Positions 31,803-44,779 of a stretch of 64,000 nucleotides of DNA are shown here, piece by piece. A model generated the notes under the pieces. It had not been told where the DNA came from and ran no database searches. It saw nothing but the letters and a program-made list of their open reading frames with translations. Position 1 is the stretch's first letter, and the number at the start of each line of letters is the position of its first letter. This DNA comes from Auriscalpium vulgare. Its lineage: Eukaryota > Basidiomycota > Agaricomycetes > Russulales > Auriscalpiaceae. The position numbers were made by a program, and so were the translations under genes. Location of the stretch: positions 1,364,001-1,428,000 of the forward strand of contig JAHBBC010000015.1 in NCBI GenBank assembly GCA_019915015.1, read 5' to 3'.

Positions 31803-34800
31803 TCACTCTCTACGCCTTTTTAGTCGACCTTTGTTATCGCTAGAGTCGACGTGAGTGACCGGCGACTTGACAGAAGACAGGTCACGTACGCAAAGGTCGA
31901 ATTCTTCCTCTTGTGGCTCTCCTTTTTCGCAAAGCCGCGCTGGAGCTTGCGCTTCGCAGCAGCCTGCGGGTGCGTGGTGGCCTGCACATGTGGATCAGCT
32001 ATCATATAACAACCCACCCATCCAGGACTAGATGGACACCCACCTTCATGACCCTCGCGGTCCTCCGCTCTCGCTGGACTCCCAGAACGGACTGGCGGAT
32101 TTTGTTGTATGTGTTGGCAAACTTAGTCGTGCCGACCTTCTGCTGCACGAGCTCCTGCAGTTCGACTGCCGTCGTCTTCAGCTCATCTGATGAGACATCA
32201 TCAGTAAGGTACGCAGACTGCGTATTCTGGAATGTGCTCACCCATGTGCGGGTCGCGAATCGTATCATCGTCGGTGATGCGGTACAGAGGTGAAAGCATG
32301 TGCATCAAGAACGTCTCAAGGCGAATAGCCTCCATGTGGGAGGTCATGGCCGCGAACCATCGCAGAATCGCAGATGGCTGATGGTACCAGTTGTCCTGAC
32401 GCGTTTTGGTCAGTAGGCAAGACAGTCGAAGGCAGGATAACTCACAGCACTCGAGGCACGATTTCGACGCGCAATGTGCGCGGACCGCGCCTGATACGAA
32501 AGCTTCGAGAAGAGCCATGCTAGAGGGTTCTCCCGCCTGCTGGATTCTTCTTCCTCTGCTTCCTCGACCAGCTCAGAGCCCTCGTCATCCTCCCCATCGG
32601 CATCGCCCTCTTCGTCGCTCTCCGGCTGTTCCTCGACAGACGCCGGCGCTGGTACCTCGCAGAAACACTTGCCCACGTAAAACAGATTCTTGACAACCTG
32701 GAGGCTGAGCGCCGCGTCGAGGTGCGGGCTGCGCAGTTGCAAGCACAGCTTGTTAGCGATGTCCTTCAAATCCAGGCCGGCTAGCGGCGACGTATCAGGG
32801 GATTCGGCTTGCGGCAAAGCAGGCGGCACGACGGAAAACAACGATCCTAGTAGCCGGGAGGCAGCGGTGCGCGCCCATGCGTGCGGGAAGAGGAGATGCA
32901 GCACGACATCGGGCCAGGATATTTTCTGAGGTTGAGAAGTCACCTCGGGGAAAACGCGTAGGACCTTCCCTAGGACGGTCAGGACATGGTAGGGCAGCTG
33001 CCACTCAAGGTCAACCTCCATGGCGTCCTCGTCTGCCTCTTCATTTGCTTCCAACTGCTGAGCACTGCGAGATAGGTTCGACCGCATGTCCTCGAGGATG
33101 ACGGGCAGATATGTCGCGGCGTCCTTCTGTAACACGTCGATGACGAGTCCGTAGACTTGGCATGCGACTCTCGTCAATTGCGGCTGAGCTTGTTTACTAG
33201 CCCAGGAGTGCAGATGCGACATGAGTACGCGGCGGTGGGCGTCATCGAGACGAGAGAACAGGTTCTTGACGATCTCCGAGGCCATCTCACGGCACTTCGC
33301 CGACTCGTCGTTCGCGATGACCATGACCAGCGCGACGAAGAGCATGTCCGCATACTCGCTGATCAATGCGCCATCGAACTTCAGCACGATGGCGCTCAGG
33401 AGCTCCATGACGGATTTACGCCCACTTTCGTAGACGTACGACAAGTTCTTAGCGAGGAAGGTCATCTGATTGCGGAGGCGGCCTTTGCCTTGGGGATAGT
33501 CGAGCAGAAATTGCAGGAGGACGCCCCGACAGAGCTCCTGGACCTGCGACGATTGGTTTGTCACCATGATCTCGGAGACCTTGTCCATAGAGTCGTAGAT
33601 CTCAGGAACAACGAACTTGCGAGCCACGATAGCGCGCAGCATGGCGAAGACGGCAGCTTGCCGCGCAGGCTCCTCGAGGTCCGGCGTGAGGAGTTCCAGC
33701 AGATAGACCAAATCCTTTTCTTTAACCTCCGCGTTGGACCTGTCCCGGACGATAACCGCAAGGGACTTGAAGGCCGCTTGTACGACTTCCGACTCTGTGC
33801 TCCCAGTCTGCTTCACGATGTCGATTGTCTGCCGGATGAAAACTGGAAGAGACTTCTCGACATTCTTCAGAGGACACTTGACGATGGCGGCGGACGCTTT
33901 GAGAGCCTGGGTGAGCACGTGACTATTGCTCGAGTACAGCGTGTTTCCGATAGCTGCAACCATTGATTCTAGTCGTGCGATGACGTTGGTATCACTGAAG
34001 TCAAACTTGCTTCGCCGGAAGGCGGTATTGAATAGATCAAGACCAAAGACAATGAATCTGAATACAAGACGGTCAACGAGGTGCGATTTTCCCAGTGGCG
34101 AGATACGTACCGGAAGGAGTTCACGGCGTAGTGATCTGACGCCGTAGCAAGATCCTTCTTCAGTTGAACGATGTAGTCGTTGCCTTTCCCTTTACCCTTC
34201 CCCTTCCGCAAGGGCTTGGCCACATGCTGGAGGAACTTCGAGTTCTGGCTGATCAATGAATGGCAGAGCACAAGTAGCTCCGAAGGGTTGAGCAGCTCGT
34301 TCGAATTGAATCCGCTCGCAATCCTTCGAAGGACCTCATCGACTTTGGACATGATCTTGAGCGCTTCAGTTTCTTGCATGATGGCTCGCAGGGGGAGTAG
34401 CAGACCACTGATTTTAGGAGGCGAGATGAAACGCGCCATGATAGCGAAGGAATCGAGACCTTTGGACGACGATGAGCGAACCTCACGCATCTTGGTCTTG
34501 AAGCCTTCGCTTTGAACATCCTTGCCTGGCTCACCAAAAATCACCTCCGCTGAGACGTGTGCAACATCGGTCACACAGCCGTCGAGGTTCTTGAAGGTCT
34601 CTGCGTGCTCCCCACTCGTAACATGGACGAGCAGATAGTGCGTCACATATGCGAGGACATGAAGATGTGGACCACGTAGAAGAGCGCCACGCATTTCTCG
34701 TAGGATAACAGGCAGAGACGACGGTCCAAGGATGACGGCGATCTTGGCCAGCGTCTCCCTTGTAAGGTCTCTGGTCTCTGAGTTCTTGCTCCGCAGCGCT

Positions 34801-37800
34801 TGGGAAAGGATGATAATAAGTCTGGTGATCTGGGCATCCTTCGTTGTCTCTGGGAGATGCTGAGCAACCTTTACAATGCCGACAGCGACAGGGATACGCA
34901 TGCTATCCTCCGCCTCGTTCCTGTTTTCCAAGTGCCTAAGGAGTGCGGGGAGTAGTCGATTGTTCACAGCATCCGCGACACGATCGGTCGCTGCTACCTT
35001 TGCAGCAGGTACCTCAGCGGGGCCTGCGTCGACATCATGGTCCTCTACGGCAACATCGTCTTCATCCACCTCCTTCGGCTCAACGGGCACGAGCGCTGTC
35101 ATCGGGAAATGGAAATTGTCCAGGATCGATACCAGCGTTCGGATGTATATCCGCTCGGAGGCGTCTTTAACTTTCGATAGCTTCATGTACCGCTGAACTA
35201 AAGCAAAATATCTGCCCCAAATCAGCTGGCGCGCCATGTGACCTATCGCCGTGATCGCGGCGGTAACGAGCTGATGGTCGACGTCCGAGCTAGACACAAC
35301 GAAATTGCCGACAAGGGGAACAAATATATCCGCCAACGTTGAGCTCCGAATCTGATTCTCGTCGCAGTGGTCCCCCAGACGTCGAAGTGCCCTGACGCGC
35401 CGGTGCAGCTGAACGTGATGGATGTTATTGAAAAAGTTGGCTTCTTCGTCGCCACCTTCCAGCAGGATCTTCATGTCTCGCAGTGCTGTGACGCTGTCAC
35501 ATCGAGCTACCGAAAAGGCGATGACGCCAAGGACTTCAACCCGCACCATCTCGTTCTTCGAGCGCAACCCGTTTTTGAGCGCAGGGAACAGCTTGCGCAC
35601 GAATATGTCCTGATACTCGGAGTCCGGGTTTTGGGCAACATTTTCAATGAAATGCTTGAAGCCCTGGGACGAGCTGTTGCGGATAGCCAACTCGTTGGGA
35701 TCCTGGATGAAGTGCAGCATGTTGTAGAGTACGGGAAGCCAATGAGACGCCGACAGGGACTTGTGGAAGGTCTCGTTGAGCTCCGTGAAAGCCTCTAAAC
35801 GACGGTCAAAGTCTGGTTCCTCTATGCGTTTCGTTGAATAGGCATTGAGCCTACCCAAGAGCTCCGCCAAAGGTCGGAGCGAGACATCGACATCTGACAA
35901 TGTCTGGAAGGCAGCAAGAAGAGCCACTCGAGCCTTCCGCGATCGCACTGCTTGGAACAAAGAAGAGAGCATCTCAAACGTCTTGATGAACGTTGGGCCT
36001 GACCTATCGGCCAAGTCCGAGACGAGGGGCAGCAGGCTGCTTACGATCTTGAGGATGTCCGCTTTCGTGTCCTCGCCAACCAGTTTCGCGGGCTTGCGCA
36101 GTAACGGCGAGAACAGGGTAAGCAAGGTGGATGCTTGCGCGCCATCGGACAGGTAATGTGAGATGCCCGATAAGATGCTGATCTGCCTCTTGGCGAGGGG
36201 GTTGCTGGCTGCCTGATCGTGCTTCGTGTGCTCTACGACGGTCGCTAAGCACGACAGCAGGATCGTGACGTGAGGTTTGATGATGCGCTCAGAGATAGAC
36301 TCATCGTCAGACGAAAGCGCGAGCAGGCGGTCCACGATGTCCAGGATCCGGGATACAACAGCCGGCTTGACCTTTGCTCCCACCAGGCACGCATACACCT
36401 GAGGCAGAGCGCGCTCATCGAAGTCCACCAAGAAGCCTGCGTGTTCCGGGCTCGAAGTCCAAGCGTAAAAGAGGTTCATCAACGCCGACGGTGCTTGCGT
36501 ATTTTCCCGATCCAACGTGGCGAGGCGGGAGGAGATGGTCGTCTGGAACGCCACTTTCACGTATGGAGTGAAGTCGAAAGTGGCAGGGACTCGGAAGAAA
36601 TCTGCGAAACGCTTCAAGCCCAGCTGCCTGATCCTCCTGTACTGGTCTCCACTGTTACCTGCCACCTCGGCGTCCTCGGCGTCCTGCTCATCCGCGTCTT
36701 CGGCTTCTACGGCCTCCGGTTCATCCTGGACTTTTTCTACGCTCAACTTGGCTTGCGCGTGGGCGATCAGGCTAATGGTAGTCCCCAGAAGGGCATTCCA
36801 ACTTGCGATCAGGCGAGATCCCAGCGACTTTAACACATCATCCAATAAGGTCAAGAAGCCGACCTGCTGCTTCGAAGAGGCGTCATCCGACACTGACAAG
36901 ATGTTGAAAGAGCCACTTGAAACATCCAGTGCCTGAGGGAGGACGGGCTGGAGCATAAGCTCGACAAGTAGGTTGAGCTCTTCATCCGTGCAGCCCCCCA
37001 GAGCAGAAAGCACGGCGGCCCTCCGATCAGCCCCGCGCGATCGCCCTTTCCGCTCCCGCATAAAGCCAAATAGGATCCGCACGACAACGTCTACGAGCTC
37101 CGACCGGCCTTCGTCGCCCATATTCGCGATGTCAAGATTCGTTAGCTCATCGCGCCATCGTGTCTCGTCGAGCAAGCCACGAAGGGCGTCCTCGTGGCGG
37201 ACGAGATGCGGAGACTTGTAGGTGATAAGGCATGAGAGGGCAAGGGTTTGCAGGGCTCGGTCTGGGTGAGATAGAAGAGCGACGTAGAGTTCGTGAAGAA
37301 TTTGACTGGAATAGAGGACGCGCGGGTTGGTGAAGTTGGAGAATATCGTCAGCCAGGCAGAGAGTTTTGGCCGCGGTAGCTTTGCAGGTCCATCGGGGCC
37401 GGCCGTGTCAAGAAAGAGCGGTATGACGTCCCGGTTGTGTTTCTCGACCAGTGACGCACAGTGCTTCAGAGCTGCGAGGAGTTGACTTTCATACGATCCT
37501 CGATCGAAGCGATCGCGAGAGCGTTGTGCCTTGGATAATGATTAACGATAAGTTCCCGACCGACTCATGAAGACAACATACCCGGATTAACTGTTGCCGC
37601 GCCGACCCGCTTTGTAGCCAGGATGACAAAGCACCGCGCACCTTATGCGCACTTGGATCTCTCCACGTCTTTTCGTCCTCGCGAATCGTATCTCCATCCT
37701 CTTCTTCCTCGCTGGTTTCCTTCACCCATTTTGGCTGGGAGGCTGAAGCCCCAGCTTCCACCCCTATCGCACCGCGCAGCTCGGCAAGGAGCACCCGCCA

Positions 37801-40232
37801 CACGACATCGCCGCACCGCTGCGCGACGGCGGCCGCTGTATGAGCCGCGGGGACCCATACTGGCTTGAGATTGACCTTCAGCTGAGCAACGAGCCAGCGC
37901 ACGGCGAGCTCGGACGAAAGTGAGGTGCCCTCCGCGACGACCTGGTCCACGCGCGTTATACGCAGGACGCGCTCACGCACGCCTTGGACGTCAAGCGATA
38001 CTTCTTCGGCCTGGATGATCTTGCCAAGCACGAGCTGTTCCGCGGCTGACGTTTTGACGACTTTGGAATTGAGGAGACGCAGAGCGCTGAGTCGCAGTCG
38101 AGATGAGTGGGAAATAATTGATGGCGCGAGATGGGCGTAGACGGCCTCGAATGAGAAAATTTCGGATTGTGTAGAACTGTGGTGATGTCGTGTTAATTCC
38201 AGCGGGTGGAAGACGATTGAAACGCACCTCGCCCCAATTAGATCGACGAGTGATTCCAACGCCGCTTCTGACCAGTACCACTTCTCCAAAACCTTTTCGA
38301 TCCATATGCGTAGGTCGATCGACTTCGGCCACGTAGCGGGCTTGCGCAGCGATAGCTCATGCATGCAGCTGGCGAGAACCCAGGTCGAGTTGGCCGGCGA
38401 GTTACGAAATCCATCCTCCACGTCCTCTGCCATCAGCATGTGCTCAGCAATCGTCGCCAGAGCAGTCGTGACTGACGGCAGAATGCTTGAAAAGTGAAGG
38501 ATATGCTGGAGTTGTTCGACCTAGCCATATTGTTATCAGTGCATGTCCGCGCAGGCGAGTGCAGCGACGCTTACATTCTCCTCAGTCAGCGACCACCCGA
38601 CCAGTCTGTCCTTTACCCACTCATCGATCTTCTGCTGCCACAACCGATCGGTGTCATGAAGCCGCTTCGCTTTCTGCAAAGACGCAAGTAAAGCGAGCGT
38701 CCCGCGTGGCTCGTTTTCTAACAGCTGCGGCGTAAGCTTGACGACATACGGCAGCTCGAGCAGCTTCCACCCTCCCCATTGGAGGTCCGAGAGCAGCCCG
38801 CACAATCGCATGCCGAATGCTGCCTCCTGCCATGAGTGCTCGACAACCTTGCGGCCGGCGCCCATCCAGAGCGACATGTCGCCGGCGACGAGGACGGCAG
38901 CAGAGGCGTGCAGGAGGGAGTCTTGGACTACTGGTGAGAGGGATATGGTCGGGAGCTGCGTCGCGATCACCGAAAGGTGTTTTGCTGCGAATGGGGTGTC
39001 GATAGTAGCGAGGATTTACGGGTGGTGTGCTTACCTGGAATGCGAGATCCCTGCCGGACAGATATTACCGCAGCGACTACGTCCATCACTCGTTTCATGC
39101 CCTCCTCAAATGCGCCAGCTGCCGTAGCAAGTGAAACCTCATTGACAAGGAGTTCAGACAATGAAGAAAACTGCTCTGCACTCTTGCAGTGATGAGTGAG
39201 GGCAGTGAGAACACGACGAATGCACGTGAACGTGCGCTCGGGATCGGTGCTGATGAGATGGTATTTGACCAAAGGCCCGACGATGCTCGGCGCGGCGGTA
39301 TGCAGGGTTTGCGAGACAGACTGTTGTGGGCGTGATTGAATTTAAGAGCGCCACATTTGAGAGAAGGCTACACACCTTGCACGCGAACACAACCACCCAA
39401 GCACACGCGTCCTCGACGCCCTCCAGGTCCGCCGCCATACACTCTATTGCATGCCCACGCATCGCCGTCTTCGCGCGCCGCAACACAGACCCCCATACCT
39501 CCGCCATCGCGCGCTGCACCTCAGAGTTGCACTTCGGCAGCGTCCCGCGGACGGCACCCCATGTTTGCGTGAAGAGCTCGGCTTCTGCCGATGGGATGAG
39601 GAGGTACTTGAAAAGAGCGGAGAACGTTGCGAGGAGCGCGGTGAGGGCCGCGGCAGAGATAGCGCGCGGAAGAAGTTGGAGGAGACGTGAGAGGAGGGTG
39701 TCGTAAGAGGGTAGGAGAGAGGAGCGAAGGTCGTGGGCTAGCTTCTGCATGAGGCTATAGTAGAGGAGTTAGATACATGCTCAGTGCATTACAGGCGGCG
39801 CAACTCACTCAAGCAGTGCTCGCAGGGCTTCATCATCTGCATCATCCAATGCCTGTAGCCACAAGTCCACGACATCCTTCCAATGCAAGAGTAAAAGAGG
39901 CAGGGATGCGGAGAGGCCGTCCGCTTGCCCGGCGAACTTAACGAAGGCGGGGGAAAGGTTGAGCTGCCTCCATTGATCGATAGCTTCGTGGAAGTGGGAT
40001 TGGTTGTCCTAAAGTTCCTTTAGTATAACACAAACGCTTATGCCGAGCGGAACTCACAGCTATGTCATGATCGTACTTCGACTGCACCAGCGCGGAGGGC
40101 AAGTGAACATCCTTTAGGCTGGCTTGGTACGATTGGTGCTTAAAATATGATGAGGATCGCGAAAAAGTCATTGTAATCTTGTGCACGTACTTTGAAACGT
40201 TTTACAGGCTGCTCGATGGCATCTGAGTCCAT
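31803..40232 (-). CDS. UTP20: U3 snoRNP component UTP20
   Basis: Large HEAT-repeat scaffold of the small-subunit processome, needed in the nucleolus for 18S rRNA maturation. Fourteen exons: 40232-40191, 40138-40058, 40008-39809, 39754-39376, 39320-39035, 38984-38575, 38520-38228, 38176-37582, 37529-34111, 34057-32446, 32395-32242, 32186-32040, 31998-31890, 31839-31803. They total 7764 nt, or 2587 residues, close to fungal and animal UTP20. The first exon encodes only 14 residues. The DRIM-type region lies in the 3.4-kb exon (FTELNETFHKSL, WLPVLYNMLHF). The very C-terminus is basic (KRKLQRGFAKK, ending KRRRE), as expected for a nucleolar protein. The acceptor choice for exon 13 is the least certain. 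It is divergent from NAXE with 220 bp between start codons. Confidence 0.95.
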
Positions 40233-40452
40233 GTGTTCAACGTCTTGGACGAACGAGAGCGCGCAGCTTGCGCGCAGCGGCAAAATTCCCCGGCGCTAAG
40301 CAGCGATCGGCTTCATCCGAGGTGCTGGATTTTGGTGTTCTTATCTTCTACGCAAGTGTCGGAGATAACAAAGCAGCCCTTCTAGTAGATGTCTGGGACC
40401 GAAAGTTGAAGTTCTCCGAAACCACGGTGACCACCCTCGACTTTTCCTCATC
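40233..40452. promoter_or_regulatory. Shared divergent promoter UTP20 / NAXE
   Basis: Only 220 bp separate the start codons of UTP20 (-) and NAXE (+), so both promoters must overlap here. I see no TATA box for either gene. Confidence 0.6.
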
Positions 40453-41532
40453 ATGTCGCTCCGATACCTCACAGCCAAGATAGCGCAGCAGGTACAGCTA
40501 CCTGAGATTATGACCGACGAATTGCTTACACCTGTCAGATCGACGAGGAGCTCATGAACGCCGCAGGCGCGTTCAGCATCGATCAGGTGTGTCCGGCCGA
40601 CAACCATGCACGGTCTCAGCTAAACGATTGCATCTGGACAGCTAATGGAACTGGCAGGGCTCGCCTGTGCACAGACACTTGCGACAGTATACAAGAAGGA
40701 TCAGTATCCTCGCGTGCTCGTGTGCTGTGGACCGGGGAACCAGGGTGGAGATGGCTTGGTTGCTGCGCGTCATCTCGGTGAGCTCTCGCCCGCCACGCTT
40801 CACATCACAGTCTGACGTGGCCGAAGGAATGTTTGGATACAAGCCGACGATCTGGATGCCCAAGGTAAAGCCGTTCACTCTCGACCTCGCTCCTCGCCTG
40901 TGCTCACTTCGCCGCTTTGCAGCCAGGTTCCAAGGACATCTACAAGGCATTCTATTTCTAGCCTTCGCTGGCGTCTCTGACAACCACCACAGCGCCTGCA
41001 CACCCAATGCACGAACATGCATATCCCCACGCTGGCCACCTCCGACCCTGCCCTCGCGACGTCGACGCTCCAAGACGCGCTCGGCGCGCATGACGTCATC
41101 CTCGACGCAATATTTGGCTTTTCCTTCCAGCCGCCCGTCCGCGCACCTTTTGACGCCGCGCTACCGCTTCTCAACAATTCACACCTGCCCATCGTGTCCG
41201 TGGACATCCCCTCGGGGTGGGACGTCGAGCGGGGGAACGCCGAGGGCGTCGGGCTCGAGCCTCACGTGCTCATCAGCCTCACCGCGCCGAAGGAGGGCGC
41301 GCGCCTCTTCAAGGGCCGCCATTTTCTGGGCGGGCGGTTCGTGCCGAAGTAAGTGCTGCCCTCCGCAGATTTAGCGAGGTGCGGTGCCAGGGTCAGGGCG
41401 GGCTGATGTCTATCTTTTTGTTCTTGCAGGACGATGGAGGAGAAGTTTGAGCTGAATTTGCCGGAGTATCATGGGTTCGACCAAATTGTCGAACTGCCGG
41501 GCGCCCCCGAGGGGACAACACAAAAGCTGTAG
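40453..41532 (+). CDS. NAXE: NAD(P)HX epimerase (YjeF N-terminal domain)
   Basis: Epimerises damaged hydrated NAD(P)H so that the matching dehydratase can repair it. Seven exons: 40453-40491, 40539-40586, 40642-40777, 40827-40864, 40923-40946, 40993-41348, 41430-41532. They give 247 residues, normal for the single-domain eukaryotic enzyme. The start is [13 protein letters not shown]. Family motifs present are [62 protein letters not shown] and [11 protein letters not shown], then [14 protein letters not shown]. The fifth intron (40947-40992) can be removed only with a GC donor (AAG|gcattc); without it the frame hits a stop and TQC is lost. No mitochondrial presequence is obvious. Confidence 0.94.
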
Positions 41533-42250
41533 GTTGGCTGTAGGTCCATGTGTAAAATCTGTTCCGAAGACGCCGCGTGCGGCCGATGTATGAGCCAGTT
41601 GATTTTGGATTTGATAGCGCAATTGTTTTCGAAGGACTGCGTAACAACGCTGGGGCAGGACAAATGCATCGCATCCAAACGTTTCGATCTCGGTGCATCC
41701 CCTTCGCCACTATTACGCTTGAAGGGTTCGGATCTCATATCTCATATGAGGTTTGCTCTCAGTTGCGAGGCTCGAGAAACGCCGTCGCACGAGGAGAACT
41801 ATGTATCGCGCCCGCGGACGTGAAACTTATGCACATTATTGATCGTTGCGCGTCTGAGGTCGAGAACGTGGAAATGCTTATCAACAAAATTTATGTTTGA
41901 CATCGGAGGCCGAGAGACAGCGTGTGCTACAGATAGATTATACTGTACACAGAAAGGTAAGAGAACGACAGGTGCGAGGGATGATATGTACCAATAGTGT
42001 GCAAGTCAGACCAATCACAAGAATAAAAGCAGGTATTCTTGCTACATAAAGCGAAGGGATGCGCGACAAAACATGACGACGAAATGCGATATCGTACGGA
42101 AAGGTGTGTAAAGGATCGTGAGTATGCGTGATGGAAGGTCCGTCAACGGAAAGAAGCCAGCGAAGAGTCCATCATATAAAGTCCATCAAGTGCCAAGGGA
42201 TCGAAGTGCGCCACGAGGTCCGCAGCGCATGCGAATGACAGTGGGCGGCA
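41533..42250. other. Intergenic between convergent NAXE and the one-TM gene
   Basis: Open frames at 41548-41900 overlap in two phases and show no motif. Probably the 3' UTRs of both neighbours. Confidence 0.4.
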
Positions 42251-42863
42251 TCAAGGCGTGGCGTTGAGCGGCGACGCATCAATCTGCGAATACGACGGCG
42301 GAGGCACGTCGATCATGCTGCTTGACGCCGAAGTGTTGCGCGAGTGGTCTGCGGCCATCTTGGCCTTCTTCGCCTCCGCACTTTTGCTCTTTTGCGCCTC
42401 GAGGTCGAGGTCGGACATCGTCGCGGGGTCGAACGCGTCATGCGCGCCGGTGAAATGCCAGGACCCATCCTCGCGCTGAAACGCAACCCGCATGTTCGTG
42501 CCGTCCGCAATGGCTGCCAATCACCGACTGTCAGCCTTTGTGATGGATGTGGGAAGAAAAGAGGAACGTACGTCGCGGGCCGTCACGGTGGATATTATTA
42601 TCGTCGTCAAGGCGGAAGGGCACGATGCTGTTCGCCGGGTGGCCTGGATCGCTGAGTGGGCGCGGTGCGGCAGAGATCCGGTTGAGGTAGTGCTTCCGTC
42701 GCTGCGCCCGCACGACGTAGTACACCGCCGAGGCCACGAGTAGCACGACCGCCACGCCGACCACTACGGCGAAAGCTACAAGACCAGCTGTGTGTGCTGA
42801 GGGGTTTCCCACAGGTCAGCAAGAACAAGGAGGCAGAGGTATTACGAACGTACTGGAAGACAT
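42251..42863 (-). CDS. Small single-pass membrane protein, unknown
   Basis: Exons 42863-42854, 42796-42572 and 42513-42251 give 165 residues. The first exon encodes only MSS plus one base. Residues 7-32 (AGLVAFAVVVGVAVVLLVA, ending VYYVV) form one strong membrane helix, followed by RAQRRK. By the positive-inside rule the long tail is probably cytosolic. The tail contains FQREDGSWHF, a charged stretch of Lys/Ala/Glu, and a proline-rich VPPPSYSQ motif of PPxY-like type (PPSY), which could recruit a WW-domain E3 ligase. I do not recognise the family. It is divergent from GEP4. Confidence 0.65.
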
Positions 42864-43566
42864 AGTGATAGAGTTGGCCGTTTGGGTTAACAAAGGGAGA
42901 ATGAGGTGATGATGGTCTGCGCAGAGGAGTGTTGTGATCCGTGAAGAGCTTGGGCGTTCGTCACCGAAGGAGGGGCTCGCCGTATAAGAAAGAGCGTGGT
43001 AGAGGGGGCAGTTATAAGGAGCACCGCTGGCCCGGAATTCCAGAAGAAAGCGCAAGACAATAACACCTGGGGTGCGAGCTGCAGCCCTGGAAACACGGCG
43101 AAGCGCACGCACAATTGGAAGAAAGACCGGCTGCACGACAACACGCGAGCTGGAAGACCTGGCGGGAGGACAGACTAATACAATTGGCCTAAGGGATTGT
43201 TTTTATGAGGACAACGGACTCCGCAAACGGCATAAGGCGCCCGCGGTTGGCAGATGGCACAAAGCAAGCGTGGGTAGGCCCCGATCTCCCATCGCAATTC
43301 ACTCGGGTTCCTCGAGAGGCACAGACCGGGCGCGTATGAGAAAGAGTAAGAGCGCTGTCATCGGGATCGTGGTGGACGGGAGTCGGAAGACAGGCTGAGG
43401 CGGCTGATGGCGACGCGAAGGGTCACACTGTGACTGTTACGTCGTCACCTACGTCACACACAGCGGCGAAGGCGCAGTTTGGCGGCGACGACGAACATTG
43501 GCACAATCCGACACCGGTCTCGAAACCAGCGCACTGTTCCCCTCGAATTATTGACCGCACGCTTAC
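42864..43566. other. Divergent promoter region
   Basis: Lies between the one-TM gene (-) and GEP4 (+). Only shadow frames; no supported gene. Confidence 0.5.
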
Positions 43567-44496
43567 ATGCCCTTCAACCTTCCCGGCACCTTCGTCCCTC
43601 TCTATGCCCTCTTCAACCCCCGTCTCCTCCTGCCTTCTCTGACAATTGCAGGTGCCGTTACTTACTCGCGGTATTGATCCGAGGCTCACCGTGCGCACAG
43701 GAAGACATTCGCCAGCTCGACTTTGCTGCGCTCCGGAAAGCCGGGTACCGCGCTGTCGTTTTTGACAAGGACAACTGCCTCGTACGTCCGTCTGTCACGA
43801 GCGCCCGCACCATGATGTGACCTCGTATGCGCGCAGACAATCCCACATCATGATGAATTAGTCCCGGAGCTCAAGGTATGTGTCCATCTGCTCCGCATGC
43901 ACGGAATTTCGAATTTACTAGGTGGACAGGACGCCTGGCGCGAGTGCGGCGAGACTTTCGGTCCTGGCAATGTGCTCATTGTGAGCAACTCCGCCGGGAC
44001 GGCCGAGGACCCCAGCCTGCTACAGGCCGAGTCCGTCACCCACCACCTACGCGTCCCCGTCCTCCGCCACCGGTCCCCGAAGCCGTCATACAGCAGCGCA
44101 GACGCTGTGCGCGCATACTTCTCCTCGCTCTCCGCGCCCGTCGCGCCGCACGAGCTCATCGTGGTCGGCGACCGAATCTTCACAGACGTCGTGCTTGCAA
44201 AGCGCATTGGGCAGCCTGCGTCTGTATTCGAACGCATCGCCAGCCGGCTGTGGCTGCCAACCCGCGGGAAGGTCGTGGAGAAGGGCGGCGAGGATGCGGA
44301 TGAGAGGAGGGTGCCTCTGGCGATCTGGACGACGGGCGTCTGGCAGCGCGAGAGCATGGCGATGCGATATCTCGAGACGCGGCTAGTTGGGACGGTGGAG
44401 AAGTGGATCGACGGAGCGGCAGATGAGCGGCGAGCATTGGAGGCAAAATTTGTGAGGCCGAAGGTCGCCGAGAAGACAGAAGGCAGTGCAGAGTAA
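43567..44496 (+). CDS. GEP4: Phosphatidylglycerophosphate phosphatase GEP4
   Basis: HAD-family phosphatase of the mitochondrial matrix side that makes phosphatidylglycerol from its phosphate in cardiolipin synthesis. Exons 43567-43651, 43705-43781, 43837-43875 and 43930-44496 give 255 residues. The start MPFNLPGTFVPLYALFNPRL is typical. Then come DIRQLDFAALRKAGYR and the catalytic FDKDNCLT (both Asp of DxD present). HAD motifs II and III/IV follow: LIVSNSAGT, RHRSPKP with its Lys, and VVGDRIFTDVVLAKR. The intron 1 acceptor is the second of two nearby AGs (caggaag), chosen because only it yields DIRQ in frame. All catalytic residues are present. Confidence 0.94.
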
Positions 44497-44779
44497 CGCA
44501 ACAGCAAGACGCCGTGGCTGTCTGCCTGGCTTCCATGGAGAAGGGCGTGACCATCTCTGCTCGTGTTTCTGAATCTGTCGTTTCGACACGGTCTGTACAG
44601 CGTACAAGACTTATATGATTGTCGGTCCCCAACCTTTCCACACCCCTTCTATCTTGCCACACAACCACCCACGATCAACATGCGCACCGCCGCGTACACA
44701 CTACTGTTGGCCGAGACTCAATACACTGCCAGAGGCAGAACGCAGCGGGCGACCCACCGGATTACGGTCCATCAATTGG

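Noticed and set aside
33157..33966. 269-codon plus-strand frame inside UTP20
   Set aside because: Antisense to a well supported UTP20 exon with clear homology.
43848..44507. 219-codon minus-strand frame over GEP4
   Set aside because: Antisense shadow; the plus strand holds the full GEP4 catalytic motifs.
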